Of a stretch of DNA of 64,000 nt, positions 34,490 to 42,832 are shown one piece after another; positions within the stretch are counted from its first letter, which is position 1, and each line of letters starts with the position of its first letter. A model generated the notes under the pieces. That model was not told the DNA's origin. It did not search any database and worked only from the letters and a program-made list of their open reading frames with translations. A program made the position numbers and the translations under genes. Origin of the DNA: LMUY01 sp965199095. Lineage in GTDB: Bacteria > Pseudomonadota > Alphaproteobacteria > Acetobacterales > Acetobacteraceae. The stretch covers positions 310,001-374,000 of the forward strand of contig CBDAQM010000004.1 of the NCBI GenBank assembly GCA_965199095.1. The letters run 5' to 3'.

Positions 34490-34661
34490 CTAGTACAGCG
34501 TTTTCATGAAACGACTCCGATCCCGCCACCTGACGCAGGGCTTGGTAGGGTGGGCTTTCAGCCCACCGCTCCGAGGCGGCACCGTAGCAGGCCATGGTGG
34601 GCTAAAGCCCACCGTACGACGTCCTCTCGATAGGGTCGGTTTCATGGAAGCGATCGACTAG
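34490..34661. repeat. Palindromic miniature element (MITE-like), CTAG-bounded
   Basis: A 172-bp element with CTAG at both ends and imperfect inverted tips of about 30 bp. The left tip contains CGTTTTCATGAAACGACTCC, and the right tip, read on the other strand, CGCTTCCATGAAACCGACCC. Inside are GGTGGGCT..AGCCCACC hairpins. The same element is found at 59272-60806, there split by an IS4 insertion. Its right tip holds the stop codon of the SDR gene at 34658, and its left end is 12 bp from the TetR start. CTAG on both sides could be a 4-bp target duplication. Confidence 0.8.
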
Positions 34662-35440
34662 GTCCTGGATATCCGGTGGGCCATCTTGGCCGAGACGGAG
34701 CGGGGCAGCAGGCGCCCGCCGAGGACGATCACCTTGTTGAGGCGCCCCGCCGTCACGCTGGGACGTCCGGCGAACATCGCGTCCAGCCCGATCGCGGCCA
34801 CGTCCGCCGGCGCCAGGATCGTCCGCATCAGCGGCCCGGTCGGCTTGAAGCCGGCCACGGCGTGGAACTCGGTGTCCATCAGGCCGGGCGCCAGCACGGT
34901 GACCGCGACCTTCGGCGCCAGCTCCACGTTGAGCGACTCGCCCAGCGACAGGACATAGGCCTTGGCCGCACCATAGGCGGCGAGCGCGGGCGTCGGCTGG
35001 TAGGCTGCGATGCTGGCGACCAGGAGGATGCGCCCGCCTCCGCGCGCCGCCATGCGCTGGGCGAAGCCGTGCGTCAGCTCAGTCACCGTGACGATGTCGA
35101 GCTGCAGCATCGCCCGCAGCCGCGCCGGATCCTGGTCGATGAAGGCGCCGCTGAGGCCGAAGGCGGCGTTGTTGACGAGGATCCCGACCTCGATCCCCTG
35201 TGCGTCCAGGCGCTGCTGCAAGGCGACGGCGCTGCCGGGCTCGCTCAGGTCCATGGCTTCGACGATGGTCTCGACGCCGTGGTCGTGCTGAAGCTTGGCT
35301 GCGAGCTCGCGCATCGGCGCCTCCCGCCGCGCCACCAGCACGAGGTTGCTGCCGCGGCGGGCCAGCGCGGCGGCGAGGGCCACGCCCAACCCGCTGGACG
35401 CGCCGGTAACCACCGCCCACTGCCGTTGTGGTTCTGCCAC
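34658..35440 (-). CDS. SDR family oxidoreductase (DltE/YqjQ-like)
   Basis: A 260-residue short-chain dehydrogenase. The cofactor motif VVTGASSGLGVALAAALARR lies near residue 10, LVNNAAFGLSG near 90, catalytic Ser in LLVASIAAYQPTPALAAYGAAK, then the Tyr-Lys pair in the same stretch. The start GTG (35440) follows a GAGGTG site. The TAG stop coincides with the CTAG tip of the palindromic element, and the last residues AKMAHRISRT precede it. Two TetR-like operators sit upstream. Confidence 0.88.
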   Translation of the reverse strand: MAEPQRQWAVVTGASSGLGVALAAALARRGSNLVLVARREAPMRELAAKLQHDHGVETIVEAMDLSEPGSAVALQQRLDAQGIEVGILVNNAAFGLSGAFIDQDPARLRAMLQLDIVTVTELTHGFAQRMAARGGGRILLVASIAAYQPTPALAAYGAAKAYVLSLGESLNVELAPKVAVTVLAPGLMDTEFHAVAGFKPTGPLMRTILAPADVAAIGLDAMFAGRPSVTAGRLNKVIVLGGRLLPRSVSAKMAHRISRT

Positions 35441-35453
35441 GTTACACCTCTAA

Positions 35454-35488
35454 ATGACTGCTGGTCACATAATATGACCAACGGTCAT
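35454..35488 (-). promoter_or_regulatory. Two TetR-type operator palindromes upstream of the SDR gene
   Basis: A perfect 6-3-6 palindrome ATGACCaacGGTCAT lies at 35474-35488, with an imperfect copy ATGACTgctGGTCAC at 35454-35468, exactly 20 bp apart. Both lie directly before the SDR start codon. The motif fits TetR/AcrR binding sites, and the TetR gene is next on the same strand. This suggests self-linked repression of the SDR-tetR unit. Confidence 0.7.
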
Positions 35489-35519
35489 TTTCAAGATCGC
35501 GATGAGGAACGCACCGAAA

Positions 35520-35611
35520 CCCTCTCCCTCTGGGAGAGGGCAGGGTGAGGGTCCGACGCGAAGGACCGTGCACTTGGTCCTCACCCCGGCCCTCCCCCGG
35601 AGGGAGAGGGA
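35520..35611. repeat. Dispersed palindromic intergenic repeat, copy 2
   Basis: It has the same layout as the repeat at 2535: CCCTCTCCCTC/GGGAGAGGG then AGGGTGAGGG, a short core, then CCTCACCCC and CCTCCCCC/GGAGGGAGAGGG in inverse order. It lies between the operators of the SDR gene and the end of the hydroxyacyl-CoA dehydrogenase gene. The segment 35612-35703 holds no other feature I can see. Confidence 0.8.
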
Positions 35612-35703
35612 GATCGGTTTTCACAGGGAGCGGGCGGTCCGCGAAGGCAGCGTCGGTAAATAAGTGCGTCGGCACGCCGACAAAGCTGCCGTCCAAACAA
35701 AGG

Positions 35704-36636
35704 CTAAGGAAGCGCTGTCGTCGCCTTGGCGTGGAGCAGCCGCACCAGCGTCTCATCCCGGTCCGCCACGACCTGCGGCATCGGCAAGCCGGCGACGCGT
35801 TCGGCCACCGCGGCGGTAACGCGTTGCACGGTGGCCTCGTCCATGCTGACATGGCCCAACTCGCGCCACATCGCCTCGATCGGCGGCCCCAGATGGGCCA
35901 GCGTGTGCGCCATGCCGCCCGGGCCGCCGGTCAGATGCAGGTTGAGGAACGGGCCGAGTAGCGCCCAGCGCAGGCCCGGTCCGTGCGAGATCGCCGCGTC
36001 GATGTCCGCCACATCGGCCACGCCCTCGGCCAGCAGGTGGAATGCCTCCTGCCACAGCGCCGCTTGCAGGCGGTTGGCAACGTGGCCGCGCACTTCGCGC
36101 TTCAGCCGGATCGGGTGCTTGCCGACCTGGCGGTAGAACGCCATCGCGGTCTCAATCGCGGCGGCCGAGGTGGCGGCGCCGCCCACCACCTCGACCAGCG
36201 GGATCAGATGCGGCGGGTTGAACGGATGGCCCAACACGATCCGCTCCGGATGGCGGCAGCCCGCCTGCACGTCGCTGACCTTCAGCGTGGAGGAGGAGGA
36301 GGCGATCACCGTGCCGGCCGGCGTCGCCTGGGTCATGGCGGTGAACAGGGCCTGCTTGGCCTCCAACCGCTCGGGGCCGTTTTCCTGGACGAACTCGGCG
36401 CCGTCCAGCGCGGCGTCCAACCCGGGGAAGACAAGCAGCCTGGCCGGATCCGCGCCGGGCGCCAGGCCGATCGCCGCCAGCGTGGGCCAATGCGCCGCCA
36501 CGGAGCGCCGGAGCGTCTCCGCCGCGCCCGGCGCCGGGTCGTAGGCCGCCACGTCCAGCCCATGCGCCAGGAACAGGCTCACCCAGCTTGCGCCGATCAG
36601 CCCGGTGCCGATGACGGCGACGCGAGTGACCGGCAT
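35704..36636 (-). CDS. 3-hydroxyacyl-CoA dehydrogenase family protein
   Basis: A 310-residue NAD-dependent dehydrogenase with an N-terminal Rossmann fold (RVAVIGTGLIGASWVSLF) and a C-terminal dimerisation domain. SSSSTLKVSDVQAGCRHPER and GHPFNPPHLIPLVEVVGG are family blocks, the latter containing the catalytic His. The single-domain layout and length resemble L-carnitine dehydrogenase or L-gulonate/hydroxybutyryl-type dehydrogenases rather than fatty-acid beta-oxidation enzymes. The substrate is not determined. Confidence 0.85.
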   Translation of the reverse strand: MPVTRVAVIGTGLIGASWVSLFLAHGLDVAAYDPAPGAAETLRRSVAAHWPTLAAIGLAPGADPARLLVFPGLDAALDGAEFVQENGPERLEAKQALFTAMTQATPAGTVIASSSSTLKVSDVQAGCRHPERIVLGHPFNPPHLIPLVEVVGGAATSAAAIETAMAFYRQVGKHPIRLKREVRGHVANRLQAALWQEAFHLLAEGVADVADIDAAISHGPGLRWALLGPFLNLHLTGGPGGMAHTLAHLGPPIEAMWRELGHVSMDEATVQRVTAAVAERVAGLPMPQVVADRDETLVRLLHAKATTALP

Positions 36637-36777
36637 CAGCCCAGGCTCCGCTGCTGACCGAGGAACATCCTGTGCGGCATCGTTTCGCCTCCCGCTGTCA
36701 TTCTCTATGCCTTACGGCAAGTAAACGGCCTGCCCGCGGCAGGGTCAACCAACCGGCGGCGGCGAACGCCGCAAGGC

Positions 36778-36806
36778 TTGACACGGACGATCCGTCACGA
36801 AATCTT
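36778..36806 (+). promoter_or_regulatory. Candidate promoter for the MFS gene
   Basis: TTGACA (-35) lies at 36778-36783, with AATCTT (a weak -10) 17 bp later at 36801-36806. The spacer holds an imperfect palindrome around GGACGATCCGTC. The MFS start codon lies about 60 bp further on, preceded by GAGGGGGA. Confidence 0.35.
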
Positions 36807-36868
36807 GAGACAGAGAATGTGACCGGTCCCATGACCGTCATGACGATGAGTTACGAGGGGGAACGGAC

Positions 36869-38230
36869 ATGTCGATCGCGATGTCGCAGCAGGCGGCGAT
36901 GGACGGCGCTGTCCGCCATCTCGTCACGAATTACAATCCCCGGGGCAACCGCATCGGCTGGCTGATGATGTCATCCATCCTGGTGGAGGCATGGGATCTT
37001 TATTCCATCGCGTTCGTGCTGGTCTTCATCCGGGACCAGTATCATCCGGACCCGCTGCTGCTTGGGCTTGCGGCGGCCGGCACGCAGGGCGGGGCGCTGA
37101 TCGGCGCCATCCTGGGCGGCTGGCTGTCGGACAAGATCGGACGCCGGGTGATGTTCCTGGCGACGATGATCCTGTTCATCGTCCTGGCCCTGCTGCAAGC
37201 CTTCGTCACCAGCGTCGGCTGGCTGGTGGTCGTGCGGTTCGCGCTGGGCGTGCCGCTGGGGAGCGATATCTCCAACGGCTACACCTACATCATGGAATCA
37301 ATGCCGCGGGGCAAGCGGGAGGTCATGGGCAACCGCTGGCAGTTCATGTTCGCGGTGGGCGAGGTGATGACGCTGGCGGTCATCGCGATCTTCCTGCTGG
37401 CCAACCTGGACCACGAATTGGTCTGGCGCATCACGCTGGGGCTGGGGGCCGTGCCGGCGCTGATCATCCTGCTGCTGCGTCACAACCTGCCGGAGACGGC
37501 GGTGTGGCTGATCCGTCGCGGCCGGTTCCGCGAGGCCAAGCAGGTCTCGCTGCAGATGTATTCCGACAACCTCGACATGCTGCCCAACGACGACGTTGCG
37601 GTGCCGAAGCCGCGCCCGACCGCGTTCCTGGCCGACATCCGCCGCGACCCGATCCGCTGGCGGGCGACGCTGTATGGCTGGATTTCCTGCTTTTGCCAGG
37701 GCGGGGAGTTCTCGACCTTCGCCTTCTACCTGCCCGTGCTGTTCGTCATGGTCGGCGTGTCGTCGATCCTCGGCATCGACCTCGTGACGATGGCGCTGTA
37801 CCTGGTGGCGGCGGTCGCCGGATGGGTCGCGCCGCTGCTGACGCCCGTGATTGGGCAGCGCGGCATCGGCATCGCCGGGTTCGGTATCGTGCTCGTGTCG
37901 CTGCTGGTCGCGGCCTGGGCGCTGTACACCGGCACGACCTGGATCCTGCCCTACGCTGCGGCGACGATGCTGTGGGGGCATTACTGGGACGCATCCAACG
38001 GCATGACGATTTCGACCGTCGTGGCCAAGCCGGAGTATCGCGGCACGGCCAGCGGGTTCGCCTACATGTTCGTCAAGCTGCCATCATTCCTGGCCATCTT
38101 CCTGTTCCCGTCGCTGTTTGCCGCCGTGGGCCAGGCCACGGCGACACTGATGGTCGCGATCTTCCCGCTCGCGGGATTGCTGGCCGCGATCTTCATCCTG
38201 CCCGAAATCTACGGATTCGACAGCGACTAG
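36869..38230 (+). CDS. MFS transporter
   Basis: A 453-residue major facilitator with 12 predicted membrane helices. The loop 2-3 motif is GGWLSDKIGRRVMF, and VRFALGVPLGSDISNGYTYI fits the sugar/acid porter group. The ATG at 36869 has a strong GAGGGGGA site. It is followed after 67 bp by a sugar-acid dehydratase gene, so the substrate may be a sugar acid or related compound (inference). Confidence 0.9.
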   Translation: MSIAMSQQAAMDGAVRHLVTNYNPRGNRIGWLMMSSILVEAWDLYSIAFVLVFIRDQYHPDPLLLGLAAAGTQGGALIGAILGGWLSDKIGRRVMFLATMILFIVLALLQAFVTSVGWLVVVRFALGVPLGSDISNGYTYIMESMPRGKREVMGNRWQFMFAVGEVMTLAVIAIFLLANLDHELVWRITLGLGAVPALIILLLRHNLPETAVWLIRRGRFREAKQVSLQMYSDNLDMLPNDDVAVPKPRPTAFLADIRRDPIRWRATLYGWISCFCQGGEFSTFAFYLPVLFVMVGVSSILGIDLVTMALYLVAAVAGWVAPLLTPVIGQRGIGIAGFGIVLVSLLVAAWALYTGTTWILPYAAATMLWGHYWDASNGMTISTVVAKPEYRGTASGFAYMFVKLPSFLAIFLFPSLFAAVGQATATLMVAIFPLAGLLAAIFILPEIYGFDSD

Positions 38231-38297
38231 CGCGACGTGGCAGCGGGCTTTATACAGGCGGACGCGACGGCGAAGGCCCAGTAAAGAGGCAGCGATC

Positions 38298-40100
38298 ATG
38301 CCAGACGACCAGTCCTCCGGCAGCGCGCTGGAGCCCGGTGCGATCCCCGCGGCGGCGTTGTCGCATTGCCGAATCCCGGAGTCGTTGCGTAGCCGCCGCT
38401 GGTTCGGCCCGGCTGACCTCCGTTCCTTCGGGCACCGCTCCCGCGCCATGCAGATGGGCTACGCGCCGGAGGAATGGACCGGCAAGCCGGTGATCGCGAT
38501 CGTCAACACCTGGTCCGACCTGCAGCCCTGCCACAGCCACTTCAAGCAGCGCGTGGACGACGTGAAGCGTGGCGTCCTGATGGCGGGCGGCTTCCCGGTG
38601 GAGCTGCCGGCGTTGTCCGTGTCGGAAAGCTTCGTCAAGCCGACCACCATGATGTACCGCAACATGCTGGCGATGGAGACGGAGGAGCTGTTGCGCTCCC
38701 ACCCCGTCGATGGCGCCGTGCTGATGGGCGGCTGCGACAAGACCACGCCGGGCCTGCTGCTGGGCGCCACCAGCATGAACATCCCGGCGATCTTCCTGCC
38801 TGCCGGCCCCATGCTGCGGGGCAATTGGCAGGGCAAGACGCTCGGCAGCGGTAGCGATAGCTGGAAATACTGGGACGAGCTGCGCGCCGGCAAGATCACC
38901 GACCAGGATTGGCTCGGCGTGGAGGGCGGGATCGCCCGGTCATACGGCACCTGCATGACCATGGGCACCGCCAGCACGATGACCGCGGTCGCGGAGGCGA
39001 TCGGCATGGTGTTGCCGGGCGGATCCTCCATCCCTGCCGCCGATGCCGGCCATATCCGGCTCGCCTCCGAGTCGGGGCGCCGCATCGTGGACATGGTGTG
39101 GGAGGATTTGACGCCGCAGCGGATCCAGACCAGGGCCGCGTTCGAGAACGCGATCGCAGTGGCGATGGCGATGGCGATGGGCTGCTCCACCAACGCCATC
39201 ATCCACCTGATCGCGCAGGCGCGCCGCGCCGGGCAGGAGATCGGGTTGGACGATTTCGAGCGCTATAGCCGCCGCGTGCCCGTGATCGGCAACGTCCGCC
39301 CCTCTGGCAACACCTATCTCATGGAGGATTTCTTCTACGCCGGCGGCATCCGCGCGCTGATGACCGAAATCCGTGAGCACCTGCACCTGGACTGCATCAC
39401 CGTCACCGGGCGGACGGTCGCGGAGAACATCGCGGGGGCCAAGGTGTTCAACGCCGACGTGATCCGCCCGACCAGCAACCCGATCTACGGCGAGGGCTCA
39501 CTGGCGGTGCTGCGCGGCAATTTGGCGCCGTCCGGCTGCGTGATCAAGCCGGCGGCGATGGACCAGCGCTTCCTGCGGCATTCCGGCCCGGCGGTCGTGT
39601 TCGACGACTATCCGTCCCTGAAGGCGGCGGTGGATGACGAGGCCTGGGACATCACGGCCGACCACGTGCTGGTGCTGCGCAACGCCGGGCCGCAGGGTGG
39701 GCCGGGCATGCCGGAATGGGGCATGCTGCCGATGCCGAAGGCGCTGCTGAAGCAGGGCCATCGCGACATGCTGCGCATGTCCGACGCGCGGATGAGCGGC
39801 ACCAGCTACGGCGCCTGCATCCTGCACGTGGCGCCCGAGGCCTATATCGGCGGTCCGTTGGCGTTGCTGCGGACCGGCGACATCGTCACCCTGGACGTGG
39901 ACGCCCGCACGATCCACATGGCGGTGGCGGATGAGGAGCTGGAGCGCCGCCGCGCCGGCTGGACCCCGCCGCCGAAGCGGTTCGAACGCGGCTACGGCCT
40001 GATGTTCACCCAGCACATCCAGCAGGCGGATGAGGGTTGCGATTTCGACTTCCTGCGCACCGATTACGGCGCGCCGGTCCCCGAGCCGGTCATCTATTAG
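38298..40100 (+). CDS. IlvD/Edd family sugar-acid dehydratase (arabinonate dehydratase-like)
   Basis: A 600-residue Fe-S dehydratase. The three cluster cysteines are visible in DLQPCHSHF, MGGCDKTTPG and YGTCMTMGTAS. The start LRSRRWFGPADLRSFGHRSR and C-terminal RFERGYGLMFTQHIQQADEG are typical of the L-arabinonate/D-xylonate-type dehydratases rather than IlvD proper. A remnant of an RraA-like gene follows, as often seen next to these dehydratases. The exact sugar acid is unknown. Confidence 0.88.
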   Translation: MPDDQSSGSALEPGAIPAAALSHCRIPESLRSRRWFGPADLRSFGHRSRAMQMGYAPEEWTGKPVIAIVNTWSDLQPCHSHFKQRVDDVKRGVLMAGGFPVELPALSVSESFVKPTTMMYRNMLAMETEELLRSHPVDGAVLMGGCDKTTPGLLLGATSMNIPAIFLPAGPMLRGNWQGKTLGSGSDSWKYWDELRAGKITDQDWLGVEGGIARSYGTCMTMGTASTMTAVAEAIGMVLPGGSSIPAADAGHIRLASESGRRIVDMVWEDLTPQRIQTRAAFENAIAVAMAMAMGCSTNAIIHLIAQARRAGQEIGLDDFERYSRRVPVIGNVRPSGNTYLMEDFFYAGGIRALMTEIREHLHLDCITVTGRTVAENIAGAKVFNADVIRPTSNPIYGEGSLAVLRGNLAPSGCVIKPAAMDQRFLRHSGPAVVFDDYPSLKAAVDDEAWDITADHVLVLRNAGPQGGPGMPEWGMLPMPKALLKQGHRDMLRMSDARMSGTSYGACILHVAPEAYIGGPLALLRTGDIVTLDVDARTIHMAVADEELERRRAGWTPPPKRFERGYGLMFTQHIQQADEGCDFDFLRTDYGAPVPEPVIY

Positions 40101-40108
40101 GGTTCGCG

Positions 40109-40192
40109 ATGCCACTCAGCACCCAAACGCGCGAGGCCTTGCAGCGTGTCAGCACCGCCACCCTGGCAACCGCGTGGTTCAAGCGCGGCTGA
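40109..40192 (+). pseudogene. RraA-like gene remnant (N-terminal fragment)
   Basis: The frame from the ATG at 40109 reads MPLSTQTREALQRVSTATLA then TAWFKRG and a stop, which matches the start of RraA/4-hydroxy-4-methyl-2-oxoglutarate aldolase-like proteins. One missing base after the FKRG codons would give FKRGLR as in the family, but no homologous sequence follows. Only about 27 codons survive. It begins 9 bp after the dehydratase, the usual place for this partner gene. Confidence 0.6.
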
Positions 40193-40227
40193 GGTTCGGC
40201 GCGGAGCAAACGGCCGATAACCGGATA

Positions 40228-40455
40228 ATGGACGCTCTCACGGCCTACGGCCTCGTGGCCGTCTCCGCCATGCTGGTCACCTACGCGCTCGAGCAACGGA
40301 GCGTCTGGTTCATCCTGGCGTTCGCCGGGGCTTGCCTGTTAGGATCGTCCTACGGGTTCCTGCAAGGCGCCTGGCCGTTCGGCGTGGTCGAGGCGATTTG
40401 GGCGGTGGTCGCCGCCCGCCGGTTCTGGTCCGTGCGTCCGCCGCCGCTGCGCTGA
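40228..40455 (+). CDS. Small inner-membrane protein
   Basis: A 75-residue protein beginning MDALTAYGLVAVSAMLVTYA. It has three hydrophobic stretches (8-22, 30-45 with WFILAFAGACLLGSSYGFL, 50-65 with FGVVEAIWAVVAARRFW). Small membrane proteins of this pattern are widespread and mostly uncharacterised. It lies just after the RraA remnant. Confidence 0.7.
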   Translation: MDALTAYGLVAVSAMLVTYALEQRSVWFILAFAGACLLGSSYGFLQGAWPFGVVEAIWAVVAARRFWSVRPPPLR

Positions 40456-40505
40456 GGCGCGGCATGCCACCCAGATTAGCCGCTTGCGCCGGAAGTGAGC
40501 CGCGC

Positions 40506-41429
40506 TCAGGACGCGATGCCATCCAGCCCGCGATCCCAGGGCGGGTGATCCCCGAAGCGGCCGACCAGGAAATCCACGAAGCCGCGCACCTTTGGCGACA
40601 GGTTGCGGATCGAGGGATACACCGCGAACACCGACAGGCTCTCCAACGACCAGTCCGGCAGCACCCGCACCAGCAGGCCGGCGCGCAAGGCGTCGCCGAT
40701 GATGAAGGTCGGCTGCAGCGTCACCCCGGCATGCGCCAGCGAGGCCGCGAGCAGGGCGTCGCCGTTATTGGCGACCAGGTTGCCCCGCGGCTTCACCTCG
40801 GCCACGCCGGTGCGCCCGCGTAGCCGCCAGGCATGGCCGCCGCGTGTGTAGGCATACAGCAGGCAATTATGATCCCGCAGGTCGTCCGGCCGCCGCGGCG
40901 TGCCGGCCCGCGACAGGTAGGTGGGGGAGGCGCAGAGCATCACGTGGCACGGCGCCAGCCGTCGTGCCACCAGGCTGGAATCCGCCAGCCGCCCGATGCG
41001 GACCGCCATGTCGTAGCCGTTCTCCACCAGGTCCACCACCTGGTCGTTCAACGCCAGGTCGACGCGGACGCGCGGGTGCAGCGTGCCGAACTCCGCCACC
41101 GCGGCGGCCAAATAGCGCACCCCGAACGCCATCGGCGCGTTCAGCCGCAGCGACCCGCGCGGCTCCATCTGCCGGTCGGATGCCGCGGTCTCCGCCTCCT
41201 CCACCTGGTCGAGGATGGCGCTGGCGCGGGCATGAAACACCAGCCCGGCCTCGGTCAGGCTCTGCGTGGCGGTGGTGCGGTTGAGCAACCGGGCGCCCAG
41301 CCGATCCTCCAGCGCGCGGATGTAGCGCCCCACCATCGCGGGCGTGACGCCGAGATCGTGCGCCGCGGCCGCCTGGCTGCCCCGGTCCACCGTGCGGACG
41401 AACGCCGCCATTTCGAGGAAGCGGTCCAT
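40506..41429 (-). CDS. LysR family transcriptional regulator
   Basis: A 307-residue LysR regulator. The N-terminal winged helix-turn-helix (FVRTVDRGSQAAAAHDLGVT and NRTTATQSLTEAGL) is followed by the substrate-binding domain. It is divergent from the extradiol-dioxygenase-like gene, and a palindrome (41467-41483) lies between them. The likely target is the catE-like/doxX pair. Confidence 0.9.
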   Translation of the reverse strand: MDRFLEMAAFVRTVDRGSQAAAAHDLGVTPAMVGRYIRALEDRLGARLLNRTTATQSLTEAGLVFHARASAILDQVEEAETAASDRQMEPRGSLRLNAPMAFGVRYLAAAVAEFGTLHPRVRVDLALNDQVVDLVENGYDMAVRIGRLADSSLVARRLAPCHVMLCASPTYLSRAGTPRRPDDLRDHNCLLYAYTRGGHAWRLRGRTGVAEVKPRGNLVANNGDALLAASLAHAGVTLQPTFIIGDALRAGLLVRVLPDWSLESLSVFAVYPSIRNLSPKVRGFVDFLVGRFGDHPPWDRGLDGIAS

Positions 41430-41466
41430 CGTTCGATACTCGCGGTTTAGAAGATCGGGAGCAACC

Positions 41467-41483
41467 CGGTATTTCCGATACCG
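41467..41483. promoter_or_regulatory. Palindrome between LysR and the dioxygenase-like gene
   Basis: CGGTATttccgATACCG is a perfect 6-5-6 inverted repeat in the divergent intergenic region. Its size and T-N11-A-like layout suit a LysR-type operator. No experimental support is visible from sequence. Confidence 0.45.
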
Positions 41484-41525
41484 CCCGACACGCCCATCTC
41501 AGTGCCGATGACAAGGACCGACGCC

Positions 41526-42413
41526 ATGGATTCGCCGACGCAGCACACGGAGCATCGTCCGCTCGCCGCCGTGCCGCTGCACGTGGCGGAGGTGGCGCTT
41601 GCCGTGCGCGACCTGCAGCGGGTGACGGCGTTCTACCGCGACGTCGTCGGCCTCACCGTCATGCAGGAAGAGCGGGGTTCGACGCGCCTCGGCGCCGGCG
41701 GCACGGTGTTGCTCGAGCTGCTGCACCGGCCTAGCGCGCTGCCGGATGACACGGCGGCCGCCGGGCTGTTCCACACGGCGTTCCTGTTGCCTAGCCGGGC
41801 GGATTTGGGGCGCTGGCTGGATCATGCCCGCCGCATGGGCGTCACCCTGGAGGGCGCCGCCGACCATCTGGTGAGCGAGGCGGTCTACCTCAGCGACCCC
41901 GAGGGCAACGGGGTGGAGATTTACGCCGACCGCGCCGCGTCCACATGGCATTGGGACGGGCCGTCCGAAGCTCCGCAGATCGAGATGGCGAACGCCCGGC
42001 TGGACATGCCCGGCCTGCTCGCCTTGGCGACGCCGCGCTGGGCTGGCGCACCGGCTGGCACCCGGATCGGCCACGTGCATCTCCGCGTGGGCGCGGTGCG
42101 GCCGGCCGTGGATTTCTACGCCGACACGCTCGGCCTGGCGCTGACGCGGGCCTGGCCGGAGGCGGCGTTCCTGTCGACCGGCCAGTACCACCACCACATC
42201 GCCGCCAATGTCTGGCGCAGCCGCGGCGCCGGGCCGCGCGACCCGGCGCGGGCGGGGCTGGCCTGGGTCACGATGGCGGCGGCCGACGACGCCATCCTCG
42301 ACGCCATCGCCCGGCGCAGCCAGGCCGGCGACCTGTCAGGGACCGGCCTGCGCGACCCCTGGGGCACGCAGATCAAGGTCATCACCATGGATCACAGGAG
42401 AGCATCCGCATGA
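41526..42413 (+). CDS. VOC family protein (catechol-2,3-dioxygenase-like)
   Basis: A 295-residue protein with two vicinal-oxygen-chelate (glyoxalase/extradiol dioxygenase) modules (about 15-130 and 160-285). The first begins HVAEVALAVRDLQRVTAFYR, the second TRIGHVHLRVGAVRPAVDFY. His in those positions, with Glu in PEGNGVEIYAD, are the metal ligands expected for CatE-type enzymes. The start ATG (41526) has AAGGA upstream. It overlaps the DoxX gene by 4 bp. Confidence 0.85.
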   Translation: MDSPTQHTEHRPLAAVPLHVAEVALAVRDLQRVTAFYRDVVGLTVMQEERGSTRLGAGGTVLLELLHRPSALPDDTAAAGLFHTAFLLPSRADLGRWLDHARRMGVTLEGAADHLVSEAVYLSDPEGNGVEIYADRAASTWHWDGPSEAPQIEMANARLDMPGLLALATPRWAGAPAGTRIGHVHLRVGAVRPAVDFYADTLGLALTRAWPEAAFLSTGQYHHHIAANVWRSRGAGPRDPARAGLAWVTMAAADDAILDAIARRSQAGDLSGTGLRDPWGTQIKVITMDHRRASA

Positions 42414-42832
42414 GTTCCACTATGCGTCCCACCGCTTCGCCCGCCAGCATGATCGGGGCCGAGTGGGCGCCCCGCGTGCTCAGCGTCGTGCGCATCGTCA
42501 CGGCCCTGCTGTTCATGGAGCATGGCATGCAGAAGCTGTTCGGCTTCCCCTCGGCGCCGCTTCATCCTGCGATGTTCTCCCTGCTGTGGTTTGCCGCGAT
42601 CCTGGAATTTGTCGGCGGCGCGCTGGTGCTGGTCGGGCTGTTCACCCGGCCCGTGGCGTTCCTGCTGTCAGGCGAGATGGCGGTTGCCTATTGGATGGCG
42701 CACGCCCCCCACAGCGCGTTCCCCGCGGTCAATGGCGGCGACGCGCCCATCCTGTTCTGCTTCGTGTTCCTGTATCTGGCGGCCGCTGGCGCTGGCCCGT
42801 GGAGCCTCGACCGCATGGTCCGGCGGGTCTGA
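42410..42832 (+). CDS. DoxX family membrane protein
   Basis: A 140-residue protein of the DoxX family with four membrane helices. VRIVTALLFMEHGMQKLFGF near residue 30 is the family signature. AGGAGAGC lies before the ATG. It is coupled to the VOC gene by an ATGA overlap. The stop codon TGA (42830-42832) is the first three bases of the palindromic element. Confidence 0.88.
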   Translation: MSSTMRPTASPASMIGAEWAPRVLSVVRIVTALLFMEHGMQKLFGFPSAPLHPAMFSLLWFAAILEFVGGALVLVGLFTRPVAFLLSGEMAVAYWMAHAPHSAFPAVNGGDAPILFCFVFLYLAAAGAGPWSLDRMVRRV

